Assembly: GCF_902859935.1 (NCBI RefSeq) | Contig: NZ_CADIKI010000004.1 | Coordinates: 186,001 to 250,000, forward strand | Source of the DNA: Paraburkholderia fynbosensis | GTDB taxonomy: Bacteria; Pseudomonadota; Gammaproteobacteria; Burkholderiales; Burkholderiaceae | DNA length: 64,000 nucleotides | Reading direction: 5' to 3' | In this document: positions 47,306 through 56,680 of the stretch, piece after piece | Layout of the letters: each line of letters starts with the position of its first letter | Numbering within the stretch: the first letter of the stretch is position 1 | Notes under the pieces: generated by a model | Seen by the model: the letters and a program-made list of their open reading frames with translations, nothing else | What the model was told of the DNA's origin: nothing | Databases searched by the model: none | Translations under genes and position numbers: made by a program

Positions 47306-48532
47306 TCAATAACCCGTATCCGACGCCGGTTTCAGGAACAGCTCGTGCACCGGCGCGAAATGCGCATACAGCGGCAGAATCGCGCCGCCCATCGCACGCG
47401 CATCGGCGCCGATCGCGCCTTCGAGCAATTGCGGACGCACCATCCCTTCCCATTCGAAGCGATCGAGCACGCGCTCGGTGCGGCGGATGATTTCGCGCAC
47501 CAGTTGCCGGTCGAATTCGCCGTCGATAACGATCGCTTCGAGGTCGAGCAACGCGGCCGCATTGGTCAGCGCGCTGGCGATCGCCGGACATGCGCTGTCG
47601 AGCCACTGCTCGGTATGCCGCCACAACTCCGGCGACAGCGCGCGATGATCGTGCGCGGCGGCGGCCAACGCGCCCGCGTCGCTGAACAGCTTTTCAAGCA
47701 CGAAGCCCGATGCCGCGTGCAGCAATTGCCGCGCGGGATTGCGCGCGCTGCCGTCGCGCAGCGGAATCGAACCGACGGCGCCCGCGTTGTCATGCGGGCC
47801 GCCATGCAAGCGTCCGTCGATCACGAGCCCGCCGCCGATGAAGGTGCCGACGAACAGATACAGGAAGTTGTGAATGCCGCGGCCCTGGCCCATCACGAGT
47901 TCGGCCGCGCAGGCAGCGGTGGTGTCTTTGGCGAACTCCACCGGCAGGCCGGTCATGGTCGCGATGCGGGCGCGCAGGTCGATCTCGTTCCAGGCGTCGA
48001 GCGCGTCGGGCGGCGCGCCGAGAAAGTCGCGCCAGCCGCCGAGCCACAGCGGCGCGGCGACACCCACGCCGACCAACTTGGCGGCGTTCGCGCCGAGCGT
48101 GCGCTTGACGCGCGCGAGCCTGCTTTCGAGCGCGGGAAACAGCGTGCGCGGGTCGGGATAGGCATACTCGAATACATCGCGGCACACCACATGGCCGGCA
48201 AAATCCATCGCCAGCACGTCGAGGCTGCGGCGTCCCACCTTGATGCCGATGGTATACGCGCCGTCCGCGCGCAACGCGATCGGCACCGACGGCTGGCCGA
48301 TCCTGCCGCGCACGCGCGCCTGTTTTTCGAGCAGGCCGTCGTCGATCAGACGGTCGACGATCATCGACACCGTCTGCATCGACAAACGCGTGAGGCGCCC
48401 CACGTCGGCTTTCGGCAGTGGCCCGTGCAGGCGGATCGTCTGCAGCACGATGCGTTCGTTGAATTGACGCATGCCGACCTGATTCGAGCCAACCGTGCGT
48501 TTGAGCGGGGAGCGGGCGCCGGTGGTATCCAT
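47306..48532 (-). CDS. ROK-family repressor of the sugar ABC operon
   Basis: A 408-residue regulator. The winged helix reads NERIVLQTIRLHGPLPKADVGRL as a start and SMQTVSMIVDRLIDDGLLE, and the ROK part has FVGTFIGGGLVIDGRLH. The usual zinc site with several cysteines is not visible. It is the last gene of the FrcBCA-type operon and probably represses it until the sugar is present. The ATG at 48532 overlaps nothing. An in-frame TTG at 48571 overlaps the ATPase gene and is less likely. Confidence 0.87.
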   Translation of the reverse strand: MDTTGARSPLKRTVGSNQVGMRQFNERIVLQTIRLHGPLPKADVGRLTRLSMQTVSMIVDRLIDDGLLEKQARVRGRIGQPSVPIALRADGAYTIGIKVGRRSLDVLAMDFAGHVVCRDVFEYAYPDPRTLFPALESRLARVKRTLGANAAKLVGVGVAAPLWLGGWRDFLGAPPDALDAWNEIDLRARIATMTGLPVEFAKDTTAACAAELVMGQGRGIHNFLYLFVGTFIGGGLVIDGRLHGGPHDNAGAVGSIPLRDGSARNPARQLLHAASGFVLEKLFSDAGALAAAAHDHRALSPELWRHTEQWLDSACPAIASALTNAAALLDLEAIVIDGEFDRQLVREIIRRTERVLDRFEWEGMVRPQLLEGAIGADARAMGGAILPLYAHFAPVHELFLKPASDTGY

Positions 48533-48563
48533 CGTCGCGAATCCGCTCAGCAGGAGGCGCGCG

Positions 48564-49361
48564 TCATGCAATCGCCTTGACGTCTGCTTCCTTTGCTCCG
48601 GTCATGATCGCAACCGCCTCCGACATGTGCACGTCGCTCCGGTTGACGAGAGCCGCGCGCCGGCCGAGCCGTTGAATATGAATGCGATCGGCGACTTCGA
48701 ACACGTGCGGCATGTTGTGGCTGATGAGAATCACCGGTAGCCCGCGATCGCGCACGCGCCGGATCAGTTCGAGCACCATGTTGCCTTCCTTCACGCCGAG
48801 CGCGGCGGTGGGTTCATCGAGGATCACCACGTGACGTGCAAAGGCCGCGCTGCGCGCCACCGCGACGCCTTGGCGTTGGCCGCCCGACAGCGTTTCGACC
48901 GCCTGGCGCATCGAACGGATGCCGATCTGCAGGTCCTTCATGTGCGCAGTCGCTTCTTCGAGCATGCGGCGCTTGTCGATCATTTTGAAGAGCGAGCCGC
49001 GCCAGCCTGGCTTGAGCAGTTCGCGGGCGAGGAACAGGTTTTCGGCGATGCTCATGGCCGGCGCGACCGCGAGTTCCTGGTACACGGTTTCGATGCCTTG
49101 CGCGCGCGCATCCAGCGGGCTGCGGAATTTGACCGGTTTGCCGTCGAGCAGTATCTCGCCTTCGTCCGGCACGGTCGCGCCGGACAGCGCCTTGATCAAC
49201 GACGATTTGCCTGCGCCGTTGTCGCCGATCACTGCGAGAATTTCTCCGGGCAGCACTTCGAAATCGCAACCGTCGAGCGCGGTCACGTTGCCATAACGTT
49301 TGACGAGTCCGCGCGCCTGCAGAACGGGCATCGTGGAGGAAGCGGAAATAGGTGTCGACAT
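48564..49361 (-). CDS. Sugar ABC transporter ATPase (FrcA-like)
   Basis: A 265-residue single-domain ATPase. Walker A (VIGDNGAGKSSLIKALSG), the signature LSGGQRQGVAVARSAAF, Walker B (HVVILDEPTAALGV) and the switch SHNMPHVFEVADRIH are complete. The order of residues and length match FrcA of fructose transporters rather than the double-domain RbsA type. It works with the permease and binding protein encoded upstream in the operon. The ATG at 49361 has GGAG upstream, and an ATG at 49373 is possible. Confidence 0.9.
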   Translation of the reverse strand: MSTPISASSTMPVLQARGLVKRYGNVTALDGCDFEVLPGEILAVIGDNGAGKSSLIKALSGATVPDEGEILLDGKPVKFRSPLDARAQGIETVYQELAVAPAMSIAENLFLARELLKPGWRGSLFKMIDKRRMLEEATAHMKDLQIGIRSMRQAVETLSGGQRQGVAVARSAAFARHVVILDEPTAALGVKEGNMVLELIRRVRDRGLPVILISHNMPHVFEVADRIHIQRLGRRAALVNRSDVHMSEAVAIMTGAKEADVKAIA

Positions 49362-49390
49362 GACGGGCTCCATGCAAGTGCCGTGAGTAC

Positions 49391-50377
49391 TCAACCGCGA
49401 CGATGAGAGAGTTTGTCCGCGGCCACCGCGAGAATTACCAGCATGCCGGTGATCAACACCTGGTAGACCGAAGAAACACCGATCAGCGTCAAGCCATTGC
49501 GAAACACGCCGACGATCAAGGCACCGAGCAAGGTACCGACAATCGAGCCGCGTCCACCGAACAGGCTCGTGCCGCCGAGCACGACCGCTGTAATGCTGTC
49601 GAGGTTCTCCGTTTGCCCCGCCTGCGGATCGCCGACACCCGTGCGCGACACCGACAACAGCGCGGCGATGCCGTAGATCGCGCCGGCCAGCGAGTACACC
49701 GTGAGCAGGATCTTCTGCGAAGAGAGGCCCATCAAACGCGCCGCCTCGGCGTTGTTGCCGAGCGCATATAAGTGACGCCCCGGCACCGTGTCGCGCAGCA
49801 CGAACCAGGTGGCGAGATACATCAGCAGCGTCAGGACGGTGCCGTACGTGACCTCCGCCGGGCCGAGCTTGAACGTGTTGCCGAGGAACATGATCGCGTC
49901 GGGCAGGTTCGACACGCTCTCCGCATTCGAATAGATCTGCGTGAGCGCGAACGCGATGTTCAACGTTCCCAACGTGACGATGAAGGCGGGCAGTTTGATG
50001 CGCGTGATCAACACGCCGTTGAGCGCGCCAAACAAGGTGCTCGCGGCGATCCCGCACAGGATCGCGAGAATCGGCGGCACGCCCAGCGTGACCGCGAATT
50101 TGGTCATGATGATGGAGCCGAACGCCATCACCATGCCGCACGACAGATCGATGCCGCCAGTCAGCACGATCAGCGTCTGACCGATGGCGATGACCGCGAC
50201 CACCATGGTCTGTTGCAGGATCAGCGAGAGGTTCTGGAACGACAGAAAGCGGCTGCTCTGCGAAATGAAGAAGCTGCACGCCAGCACCAGCGCGATCAGC
50301 GGACCGACCTCGGCAAGCGACGGCAGACGGTCGGTGAAAGTGCGTGAGTGGCCGGCGGGCGCGGAAGGAGTCGACAT
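49391..50377 (-). CDS. Sugar ABC transporter permease (FrcC/RbsC-like)
   Basis: A 328-residue membrane protein with about 9-10 helices. Family motifs are visible: LIVLTGGIDLSCGMVMAFGS near the middle helices and AVVLGGTSLFGGRGSIVGTL toward the end. It forms the channel for a monosaccharide such as fructose, ribose or mannose. The ATG at 50377 follows a GAGGACATC stretch. The gene lies 90 bp after the binding protein and 29 bp before the ATPase gene. Confidence 0.9.
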   Translation of the reverse strand: MSTPSAPAGHSRTFTDRLPSLAEVGPLIALVLACSFFISQSSRFLSFQNLSLILQQTMVVAVIAIGQTLIVLTGGIDLSCGMVMAFGSIIMTKFAVTLGVPPILAILCGIAASTLFGALNGVLITRIKLPAFIVTLGTLNIAFALTQIYSNAESVSNLPDAIMFLGNTFKLGPAEVTYGTVLTLLMYLATWFVLRDTVPGRHLYALGNNAEAARLMGLSSQKILLTVYSLAGAIYGIAALLSVSRTGVGDPQAGQTENLDSITAVVLGGTSLFGGRGSIVGTLLGALIVGVFRNGLTLIGVSSVYQVLITGMLVILAVAADKLSHRRG

Positions 50378-50467
50378 GATGATGTCCTCGATACAAGAGC
50401 GTGGCATACGGGCCACGCGGCAAATCGGATTGCGGCCCGCCGCGGCGGGCACGTCACACAGTGCGAG

Positions 50468-51469
50468 TTACTTGCCCCAGCAGTTGTCGAGGCCGAACTT
50501 CGTATCCTTGCTGTCGATGCCGGACATCGGCTTGTCGGTAATCAGCGTTACGCCCGTGTCCTGATAACCGGAGACTTTCTTGCCGGTCTTCGCGTACTCG
50601 ACCCCAGCGTTCACCCCGAGTGCGGCCATCTTCAGCGGATACTGCTGCGAGGTCGCGGCGATTGAACCGGCCTTCACGTTGCGCACGCCTTCGCAGCCAC
50701 CGTCGATCGAAACGATCATCACGCTCTTGTCCTTGCCCGCCGCCTTGAGCGCGCGATATGCGCCCGCCGCGGCCGGCTCGTTGATCGTGTAGACCACGTT
50801 GATGTCCGGCGATTTCTGCAGGCAGTTCTCCATTGCCGTCTGGCCCTTCGCCTGATCGCCCCGCGTGTCCTGGCTGCAGACCACCGACGGGTCGCCTTCC
50901 TTCACGCCGAAGCCTTCCAGAAAGCCGTTATGACGCAGTACGCCGACCGATACGCCGGGCGCGAGATCGAGCGTGGCGATCTTCGCCGGTTTGCCGTTGA
51001 GCGCCGCCTTCGCGTATTTGCCGATCAGCACGCCGGCCTTGAAGTTGTCGGTGGCGAAGAGGGCGTCGGTGGCGTTCTGCGGATCGGTCGGCGTGTCGAG
51101 TGCGACCACCATCACGCCGGCGGCGCGTGCTTTTCTGATGCTCGGCACGATCGCCTTGGTGTCGCTCGGCGTGATCAGAATCGCTTTTGCGCCGGCCGTC
51201 ATCATGTTTTCGATCGCGGTGACCTGGCTTGCGTTGTCGCCGTCGAACTTGCCGGCGGCGCTGATCAGCTTCGCGCCGTCTTTCGAGGCGGCCGCTTCGG
51301 CACCCTGTTTCATCTTCACGAAGAAAGGGTTGGTGTCGGTCTTGGTGATCAGGCCGACGACCGGCTGGTCGGCGGCGTGGCTCGCGCTCGCACACCAGAG
51401 CGCCGATGCCGCGACGCACATTGACACGATTTTCCTGGCGACAGGATGCCTGCGGGAATGCTGGTTCAT
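50468..51469 (-). CDS. Sugar ABC transporter periplasmic binding protein (FrcB-like)
   Basis: A 333-residue protein with a signal peptide (KIVSMCVAASALWCASASHA). The mature part has VVGLITKTDTNPFFVKMKQG, the ligand loop ATDNFKAGVLIGKYAKAALN and the C-terminal DNCWGK. The whole resembles fructose-binding FrcB. It captures the sugar in the periplasm and is the first gene of the operon. The ATG at 51469 has GGAGGAGC 5-7 bp upstream. The exact sugar is not certain. Confidence 0.9.
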   Translation of the reverse strand: MNQHSRRHPVARKIVSMCVAASALWCASASHAADQPVVGLITKTDTNPFFVKMKQGAEAAASKDGAKLISAAGKFDGDNASQVTAIENMMTAGAKAILITPSDTKAIVPSIRKARAAGVMVVALDTPTDPQNATDALFATDNFKAGVLIGKYAKAALNGKPAKIATLDLAPGVSVGVLRHNGFLEGFGVKEGDPSVVCSQDTRGDQAKGQTAMENCLQKSPDINVVYTINEPAAAGAYRALKAAGKDKSVMIVSIDGGCEGVRNVKAGSIAATSQQYPLKMAALGVNAGVEYAKTGKKVSGYQDTGVTLITDKPMSGIDSKDTKFGLDNCWGK

Positions 51470-52211
51470 GGGACGCTCCTCCGGTTGTTGGCGACGACGT
51501 TGTGGACTACTGGTTGCCAGCGGCGAACGCGAAACGCTGCTGGTCGGCAACCTGGGTTATTGCGTTGAGGTGAAGTGGCGGCTTGCGGCGACGCTGCGGT
51601 GAAAACTGCCTGCCTAAATCACTTTGGTTGATTTAGTACAGCAGGCGTGCAGACTTGCGTCAAGGCAGGATTTCCACGGGACGTTGATGCGCGCGAGCAC
51701 GCCAGAAGGCGGCAGGTCTTATGGGGAGGGGCTTGCGCGCTGTGGTGCGATGCAAGATGAAGGACCGGGCTTCGGGAAAGTCCTGGCTCGTTCGAAAGCT
51801 GTTTGAAGTCTGAATGATGCGATTTTTGCCGGCAAACGGTGTGCGTCGCACGGGTATTCAGCGAACCCTGAAGTGCGCAGTGAACACCGTGGCGGCGAGG
51901 TAGTGGCCGCTGCCGTGTTTCGACCAGGTGCGAGCTCGTTGAAAAATCAACGCCGCGGCAAGAGGGCTTGCCGTTTCGCCTCCGGTGGCGTGACGACGCG
52001 CAGCAGCGTGTGCCCGGCGACGCCTGGCATCCCTACGAATCGGCCGCCGATCACGACATGCCGCTCGCCTGTCGGCGCGGTCGATTGGCGTGGCGCGGCG
52101 ATTTTCTGGTCGACCCGCAGCGAGCCGAAGCCGCCGGGTTGCAGCATGACGCGAGCGCGGTGAACCCGGTGCGAATGCCAGCGGGCAGCGTGCGCTGCTG
52201 TTACGGCCACA
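51470..52211. other. Intergenic region upstream of the FrcBCA-type operon
   Basis: 742 bp. It holds the operator-like palindrome at 51614-51636 and presumably the promoter of the operon. The part near 51900-52210 is open in several frames on both strands, but none has a recognisable domain. It may contain a decayed gene that I cannot identify. Confidence 0.45.
51614..51636. promoter_or_regulatory. Operator-like palindrome upstream of frcB-like gene
   Basis: CTAAATCA-N7-TGATTTAG, a perfect 8-bp inverted repeat, lies 145 bp before the start of the binding protein gene. The AT-rich form with a 7-bp centre resembles sites of ROK regulators, and such a regulator is encoded in the operon. Confidence 0.55.
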
Positions 52212-53243
52212 TCACCGCGCGCGCGGCGCACCCGTGGAGGCCCGCACGACAAGTTCGGGCGGGGACGAGACCCGCATCGGCACGTCGGCCGCGCTGCGCC
52301 CTGCCTGGCCATACGACGACTCGATCAGCTCGCGCAGCAGCGACACCGCCAGTCCGGCAACCTCGACCGTAGGTACGGCCACTGTCGTCAACGCGGGCCG
52401 CGAGTCGCGCGCGAGTTGAATGTCGGTGATGCCGATCACGGACAGGTCGCCAGGGACATTCAGGCCGAGATCGGCGGCGGCGTGCATCGCGCCGAGCGCC
52501 GGCAGGTCGTTGGTCGCGAAGATCGCGGTGAGCTTCGGATCTGCTTCGAGCAGCGCGCGCGCCGCGACGTAGCCGCCATGAATCGTATCGGCCGCGTGCC
52601 GGACGCGGTTCTTTGGCGCGCCGGCCGCGCGCAGCGCATCGACGAAACCCTCGTAGCGGGCTGCATGAATGCCCGAAGCCTTACTGCCGACAATTGCGCC
52701 GATCCGCCGATGCCCGAGTTCCAGCAGGTGCGCACCGGCCAGTTCACCCGCGCGCCGGAAGTCGACCGCGACGCACGGCAGCCCAGGCGGTTCGTGCGGC
52801 CGTTCCCACATGCACAGCACCACCGGCGTGCCGCGCGCTTCGGTCGTATGAAGGTCGGCGAAGTCGAGATTCGCGTTCGTCACGAGCACGCCCTCGGAAA
52901 GCGTGCCTGCTATCTGGTCGAGATACGCGCGACCGGTCAACGGATCTTCGTTCGTATTGCAGATGATCACGAAGTGGCCGCTCGTGCGCGCCGCGCGTTC
53001 GACGGCGAGCGCGAACTCCGGATAGAACGGATTGGCGATGCTCGACACCATCAGCGCAAGCGTCGGCGCACGGCCTTCGGCGAGCGCGCGGGCGGCCAGA
53101 TGCGGGCGATAGCCGAGCGCCTCGACGGCGACGAGAACCCGCTGCCGGGTCGCCGCACCGACGCGGCCGCGATTGCGCAACACGTTCGATACGGTCGCAG
53201 GAGTGACGCCGGCATGGCGCGCGACTTCGCTGAGTGTGGGCAT
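52212..53243 (-). CDS. LacI-family repressor of the galactoside locus
   Basis: A 343-residue regulator. The LacI helix-turn-helix is clear (TLSEVARHAGVTPATVSNVL), followed by the hinge RPHLAARALAEGRAPT. The ligand domain has MVSSIANPFYPEFALAVE and ATNDLPALGAMHAAADLG. It is divergent from the transporter/beta-galactosidase operon, with two palindromes between them. It likely binds these and releases them with a galactoside. The ATG at 53243 gives the family start, and upstream in-frame residues do not fit. Confidence 0.9.
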   Translation of the reverse strand: MPTLSEVARHAGVTPATVSNVLRNRGRVGAATRQRVLVAVEALGYRPHLAARALAEGRAPTLALMVSSIANPFYPEFALAVERAARTSGHFVIICNTNEDPLTGRAYLDQIAGTLSEGVLVTNANLDFADLHTTEARGTPVVLCMWERPHEPPGLPCVAVDFRRAGELAGAHLLELGHRRIGAIVGSKASGIHAARYEGFVDALRAAGAPKNRVRHAADTIHGGYVAARALLEADPKLTAIFATNDLPALGAMHAAADLGLNVPGDLSVIGITDIQLARDSRPALTTVAVPTVEVAGLAVSLLRELIESSYGQAGRSAADVPMRVSSPPELVVRASTGAPRAR

Positions 53244-53348
53244 GTTCTTTTCAATATTTGGGATGACTGTTCGACATTTGCGTCGCAGCGCAAGGCGCGG
53301 CACCATCTGTCGCACAAACAATCGATATCGGAGACAGCCCGACCCCAA

Positions 53349-53364
53349 CGATCGCAAGCGATCG
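53349..53364. promoter_or_regulatory. Inverted repeat in the divergent lacI-type/ABC region
   Basis: CGATCGC-AA-GCGATCG is a perfect 7-bp inverted repeat. It lies between the repressor and the ABC genes and may be a second binding site, though it differs in sequence from the site at 53382. Confidence 0.45.
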
Positions 53365-53381
53365 ATTTTTTCGGGTCTGCT

Positions 53382-53397
53382 GATTAAGCGCTTAATC
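53382..53397. promoter_or_regulatory. LacI-type operator
   Basis: GATTAAGCGCTTAATC is a perfect 16-bp palindrome with the central CG typical of LacI-family sites. It ends 37 bp before the ATG of the ATPase gene, the place for repression of the operon. A further repeat TGATT-A-AATCA lies at 53411-53421. Confidence 0.75.
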
Positions 53398-53434
53398 TCC
53401 GACTTCGAGCTGATTAAATCACGGAGTCGATGCA

Positions 53435-54598
53435 ATGGCGAGCATTTCGTTAAGAGGCGTGCAGAAGGCGTATGGCGATGGCGCGCCGGTGATCCGCGAC
53501 GTCGATCTCGAGATCGCGGAGAACGAGTTCTGCGTGTTTCTCGGCCCGTCGGGGTGCGGCAAGTCCACCTTGCTGCGGATGATCGCCGGTCTCGAAGACG
53601 TCAGCGACGGCGACCTGTCGATCGGCGGCAAGCTCGTCAACGACGTGCCCGCTGCGCAGCGCGGCGTGGCGATGGTGTTCCAGAGCTACGCGCTGTTTCC
53701 GCACATGACGGTGTTCGAGAACATGGCCTTCGGCCTCAAGCTCGCCAAAACCCCGAAAGACGAAATTGAGCGCAAGGTGCGTGAAGCCGCGCGCATCCTG
53801 CAACTGGAGGCGCTGCTCGAACGGCGGCCCAAGGCGTTGTCGGGCGGACAGCGGCAGCGCGTCGCGATCGGCCGGGCCATCGTGCGCGAGCCCGGCGTGT
53901 TTCTGTTCGACGAACCGTTGTCCAATCTCGACGCTACGTTGCGCGGGCAGACCCGCGTCGAGATCGCGCGGCTGCACAAGCAGTTCGCCAAGGCGAGCGT
54001 GGTCTACGTGACGCACGACCAGATCGAGGCGATGACGCTCGCCGACAAGATCGTGCTGCTGCATGCGGGCAAGGACACCGAGCGTTACGGCAGCATCGCG
54101 CAGATCGGCGCGCCGCTCGAGTTGTATCACCGTCCGAAGAGCCGCTTCGTGGCCGGTTTCATCGGCTCGCCACGGATGAATTTCCTGCCGGGCAAAGTGA
54201 CGTCGATCGATCCGCAAGGCGTGGCTGTCACGCTCGACCACACTGCTGAAATCTTGCGCGTGCCCGTCAGCGGCGAAGGTCTGCAAAGCGGGCAAACGGT
54301 CACGCTCGGCGTGCGTCCCGAGCATCTGGAGTTCGTCGACGCGTCGTCCGCTTCAACTGCCGGCTCTGCCGACGGTGTGCTCGCGCGCACCGTATCGCTC
54401 GTCGAGCAACTCGGCGAACACAGCTACGTTCACCTCGATCAGCCCGGCGGCGCCGTGCTGATCGCCAAAGCGCCGGGCGATACGCGCCTGGTACCCGGGG
54501 ATGCTGCGCGTTTGCGCGTGCCCCGCGTTGCCTGCCATCTGTTTACCGAAGACGGCTTTGCGGCCGCTTCGCTCGAATCCGTCGAACACTACGCATAA
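53435..54598 (+). CDS. Sugar ABC transporter ATPase (UgpC/MalK type)
   Basis: A 387-residue ATPase. Walker A ([18 protein letters not shown]), signature ([17 protein letters not shown]), Walker B ([18 protein letters not shown]) and the switch [15 protein letters not shown] are complete. The C-terminal ~130 residues form the TOBE regulatory domain ([12 protein letters not shown]). It energises the permease pair encoded at the end of the operon. It is the first gene of the operon, 192 bp from the divergent repressor. The ATG has CGGAG upstream. Confidence 0.92.
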   Translation: MASISLRGVQKAYGDGAPVIRDVDLEIAENEFCVFLGPSGCGKSTLLRMIAGLEDVSDGDLSIGGKLVNDVPAAQRGVAMVFQSYALFPHMTVFENMAFGLKLAKTPKDEIERKVREAARILQLEALLERRPKALSGGQRQRVAIGRAIVREPGVFLFDEPLSNLDATLRGQTRVEIARLHKQFAKASVVYVTHDQIEAMTLADKIVLLHAGKDTERYGSIAQIGAPLELYHRPKSRFVAGFIGSPRMNFLPGKVTSIDPQGVAVTLDHTAEILRVPVSGEGLQSGQTVTLGVRPEHLEFVDASSASTAGSADGVLARTVSLVEQLGEHSYVHLDQPGGAVLIAKAPGDTRLVPGDAARLRVPRVACHLFTEDGFAAASLESVEHYA

Positions 54599-54615
54599 CG
54601 TTAGGGGACATTGGG

Positions 54616-56601
54616 ATGCGCCTTGGAGTCTGTTATTACCCGGAACACTGGCCGGAGTCGATGTGGGAAGACGACGCCCGCCGCATGAAAGCGCTCGGCA
54701 TCGAGCAGGTGCGGATCGCCGAATTCGCGTGGAGCCGCATGGAGCCGACGCCCGGCGAATACGACTGGGGCTGGCTCGATCGCGCGATCGACGTGCTGGG
54801 CGCGGCCGGGCTGAAGGTCGTCATGTGCACGCCGACCGCGACGCCGCCCAAGTGGCTGATCGATCGTTATCCTGACATTCTGCCGATCGGCGCGGACGGG
54901 CGGCCGCGTGCCTTCGGTTCGCGGCGTCATTATGATTTTTCGTCGCCGTCGTATTTCGAAGCGTCGCAACGCATCTGCACGGCGGTGGCCGAGCGTTACG
55001 GCAAGCATCCGGCGGTCGCGTACTGGCAGACCGATAACGAATTCGGCTGTCATCACACGGTGGTCAGCTATTCACCCGCGGCCGTGAAGCGCTTTCGCGA
55101 ATGGCTGAAGGCGCGCTATTGCACGATCCAGGCATTGAACGACGCGTGGGGCACGGTGTTCTGGAGCATGGAGTACCACAGCTTCGATGAGATCGACGCG
55201 CCGGTGGCAACCGTCACCGAAGCGCATCCTTCGCACCGGCTCGATTACCGGCGTTTCGCTTCCGACGAAGTGGCGCGCTACAACCGCATGCAGGTCGAAA
55301 TCATTCGCGCGCATTCGCCGGGCCGCCCGGTCGCGCACAACTTCATGCAGCTCTTCACCGAGTTCGACCACTACAAGGTCGCGGCCGATCTCGACGTCGC
55401 GAGCTGGGACAGCTATCCGCTCGGCGCGCTCGAAGAGCAATGGTTCGCGCCGGACGTGAAGGCGCGCTGGCTGCGCAGCGGTCATCCCGACTTCGCTTCG
55501 TTCAATCACGACGTGTATCGCGGCATGTCGAAGCTGCCGTTCTGGGTGATGGAGCAACAGCCGGGTCCGGTGAACTGGGCGCTGTGGAACCCGGCGCCGC
55601 TGCCAGGCATGGTGCGCCTGTGGAGTTGGGAGGCGTTCGCGCACGGTGCGGGCTGCGTGTCGTACTTCCGCTGGCGTCAGGCGCCGTTCGCGCAGGAGCA
55701 GATGCACGCGGGGCTGAACACGCCGGACAACCGGCTCGACGTCGGCGGCAACGAGGCGGCTCAGGTGGCCGACGAGATTCGCACGGTGCTCGCCGCGAAT
55801 GCCGACGCCGACGCGGCAATCCGTTCGAAGGTCGCGCTCGTCTATGACTACGAGGCGAAGTGGCTGTTCGAGATACATCCGCAAGGGGCGGACTTTCACT
55901 ATCCGCGCTTCGCATTCGAGTATTACTCGGCGTTGCGTGCACTCGGCCTCGATGTCGATGTCGTGCCGGTGAACGCGCCGTTCGATGGCTACAGTCTGAT
56001 CGTCGTGCCGCCGCTGCCGGTCGTGCCGGACGATTTCGCGGCGCGCCTCGCCAGCTCGGGCGCGCAGGTGGTGCTCGGTCCGCGTACCGGTTCGAAGACG
56101 TCCGATCTGCGGATTCCGGCGAATTTGCCGCCGGGCCCGCTGGCCTCGGTGCTGCCGGCGCGCGTGTGGCGGGTCGAATCGATGCGGCCGAACGTGACCG
56201 AAGGCGTGCGTCTCGCTGACAGCAAAAAGACCGCCAATGACGACGGCTACGCGCGTCATTGGCGCGATTTCATCGATAGCGATGCGGCAGCCGCGCTCGA
56301 CGTGCGCGCCCGTTTTGCGGACGGCCATCCCGCGTATGTGCGCGGCGGGGCGTTCCATTACTTTGCGAGTCTGTTCGACGATGCGCTTACGGTGCGACTG
56401 TTCGAGCGGATCGCGCAGGAGGCCGGTGTCGCGACTATGCAACTTGGTGAGAGCGTGCGCCTCGCCCGGCGTGGCGCGTTGACCTACGCGTTCAACTACG
56501 GCGACGCCATTCACACGCTCGGCGACGTGGCCGACGACGCTTTCGTAATCGGTTCACGCACGCTCGCGCCGCAAGGTGTGGCAGTCTACCGGTCGCGCTG
56601 A
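54616..56601 (+). CDS. GH42 beta-galactosidase
   Basis: A 661-residue glycoside hydrolase of family 42. The N-terminal barrel begins [20 protein letters not shown]. The acid/base glutamate is in [11 protein letters not shown] and the nucleophile glutamate in [14 protein letters not shown]. The beta-galactosidase trimerisation domain and a small C-terminal domain follow. There is no signal peptide, so it works in the cytosol on oligosaccharides taken up by the transporter. It starts 17 bp after the ATPase gene. Confidence 0.93.
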   Translation: MRLGVCYYPEHWPESMWEDDARRMKALGIEQVRIAEFAWSRMEPTPGEYDWGWLDRAIDVLGAAGLKVVMCTPTATPPKWLIDRYPDILPIGADGRPRAFGSRRHYDFSSPSYFEASQRICTAVAERYGKHPAVAYWQTDNEFGCHHTVVSYSPAAVKRFREWLKARYCTIQALNDAWGTVFWSMEYHSFDEIDAPVATVTEAHPSHRLDYRRFASDEVARYNRMQVEIIRAHSPGRPVAHNFMQLFTEFDHYKVAADLDVASWDSYPLGALEEQWFAPDVKARWLRSGHPDFASFNHDVYRGMSKLPFWVMEQQPGPVNWALWNPAPLPGMVRLWSWEAFAHGAGCVSYFRWRQAPFAQEQMHAGLNTPDNRLDVGGNEAAQVADEIRTVLAANADADAAIRSKVALVYDYEAKWLFEIHPQGADFHYPRFAFEYYSALRALGLDVDVVPVNAPFDGYSLIVVPPLPVVPDDFAARLASSGAQVVLGPRTGSKTSDLRIPANLPPGPLASVLPARVWRVESMRPNVTEGVRLADSKKTANDDGYARHWRDFIDSDAAAALDVRARFADGHPAYVRGGAFHYFASLFDDALTVRLFERIAQEAGVATMQLGESVRLARRGALTYAFNYGDAIHTLGDVADDAFVIGSRTLAPQGVAVYRSR

Positions 56602-56680
56602 TGCGCTGAACCAGGCGCGAAGAGGATCCACCCAGTAACAAACAACGACGCTAAATCAAGGCATAAAGGAGACAGGCAGC

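Noticed and set aside
48564..50423. A single 619-residue protein including the FrcA-like ATPase
   Set aside because: The first part is the out-of-frame reading of the permease gene. The true ATPase starts at 49361 with its own ribosome-binding site.
51947..52372. Gene upstream of the FrcBCA-type operon
   Set aside because: Both strands are open but neither translation shows a family or a plausible start. The plus frame overlaps the end of the LacI gene.
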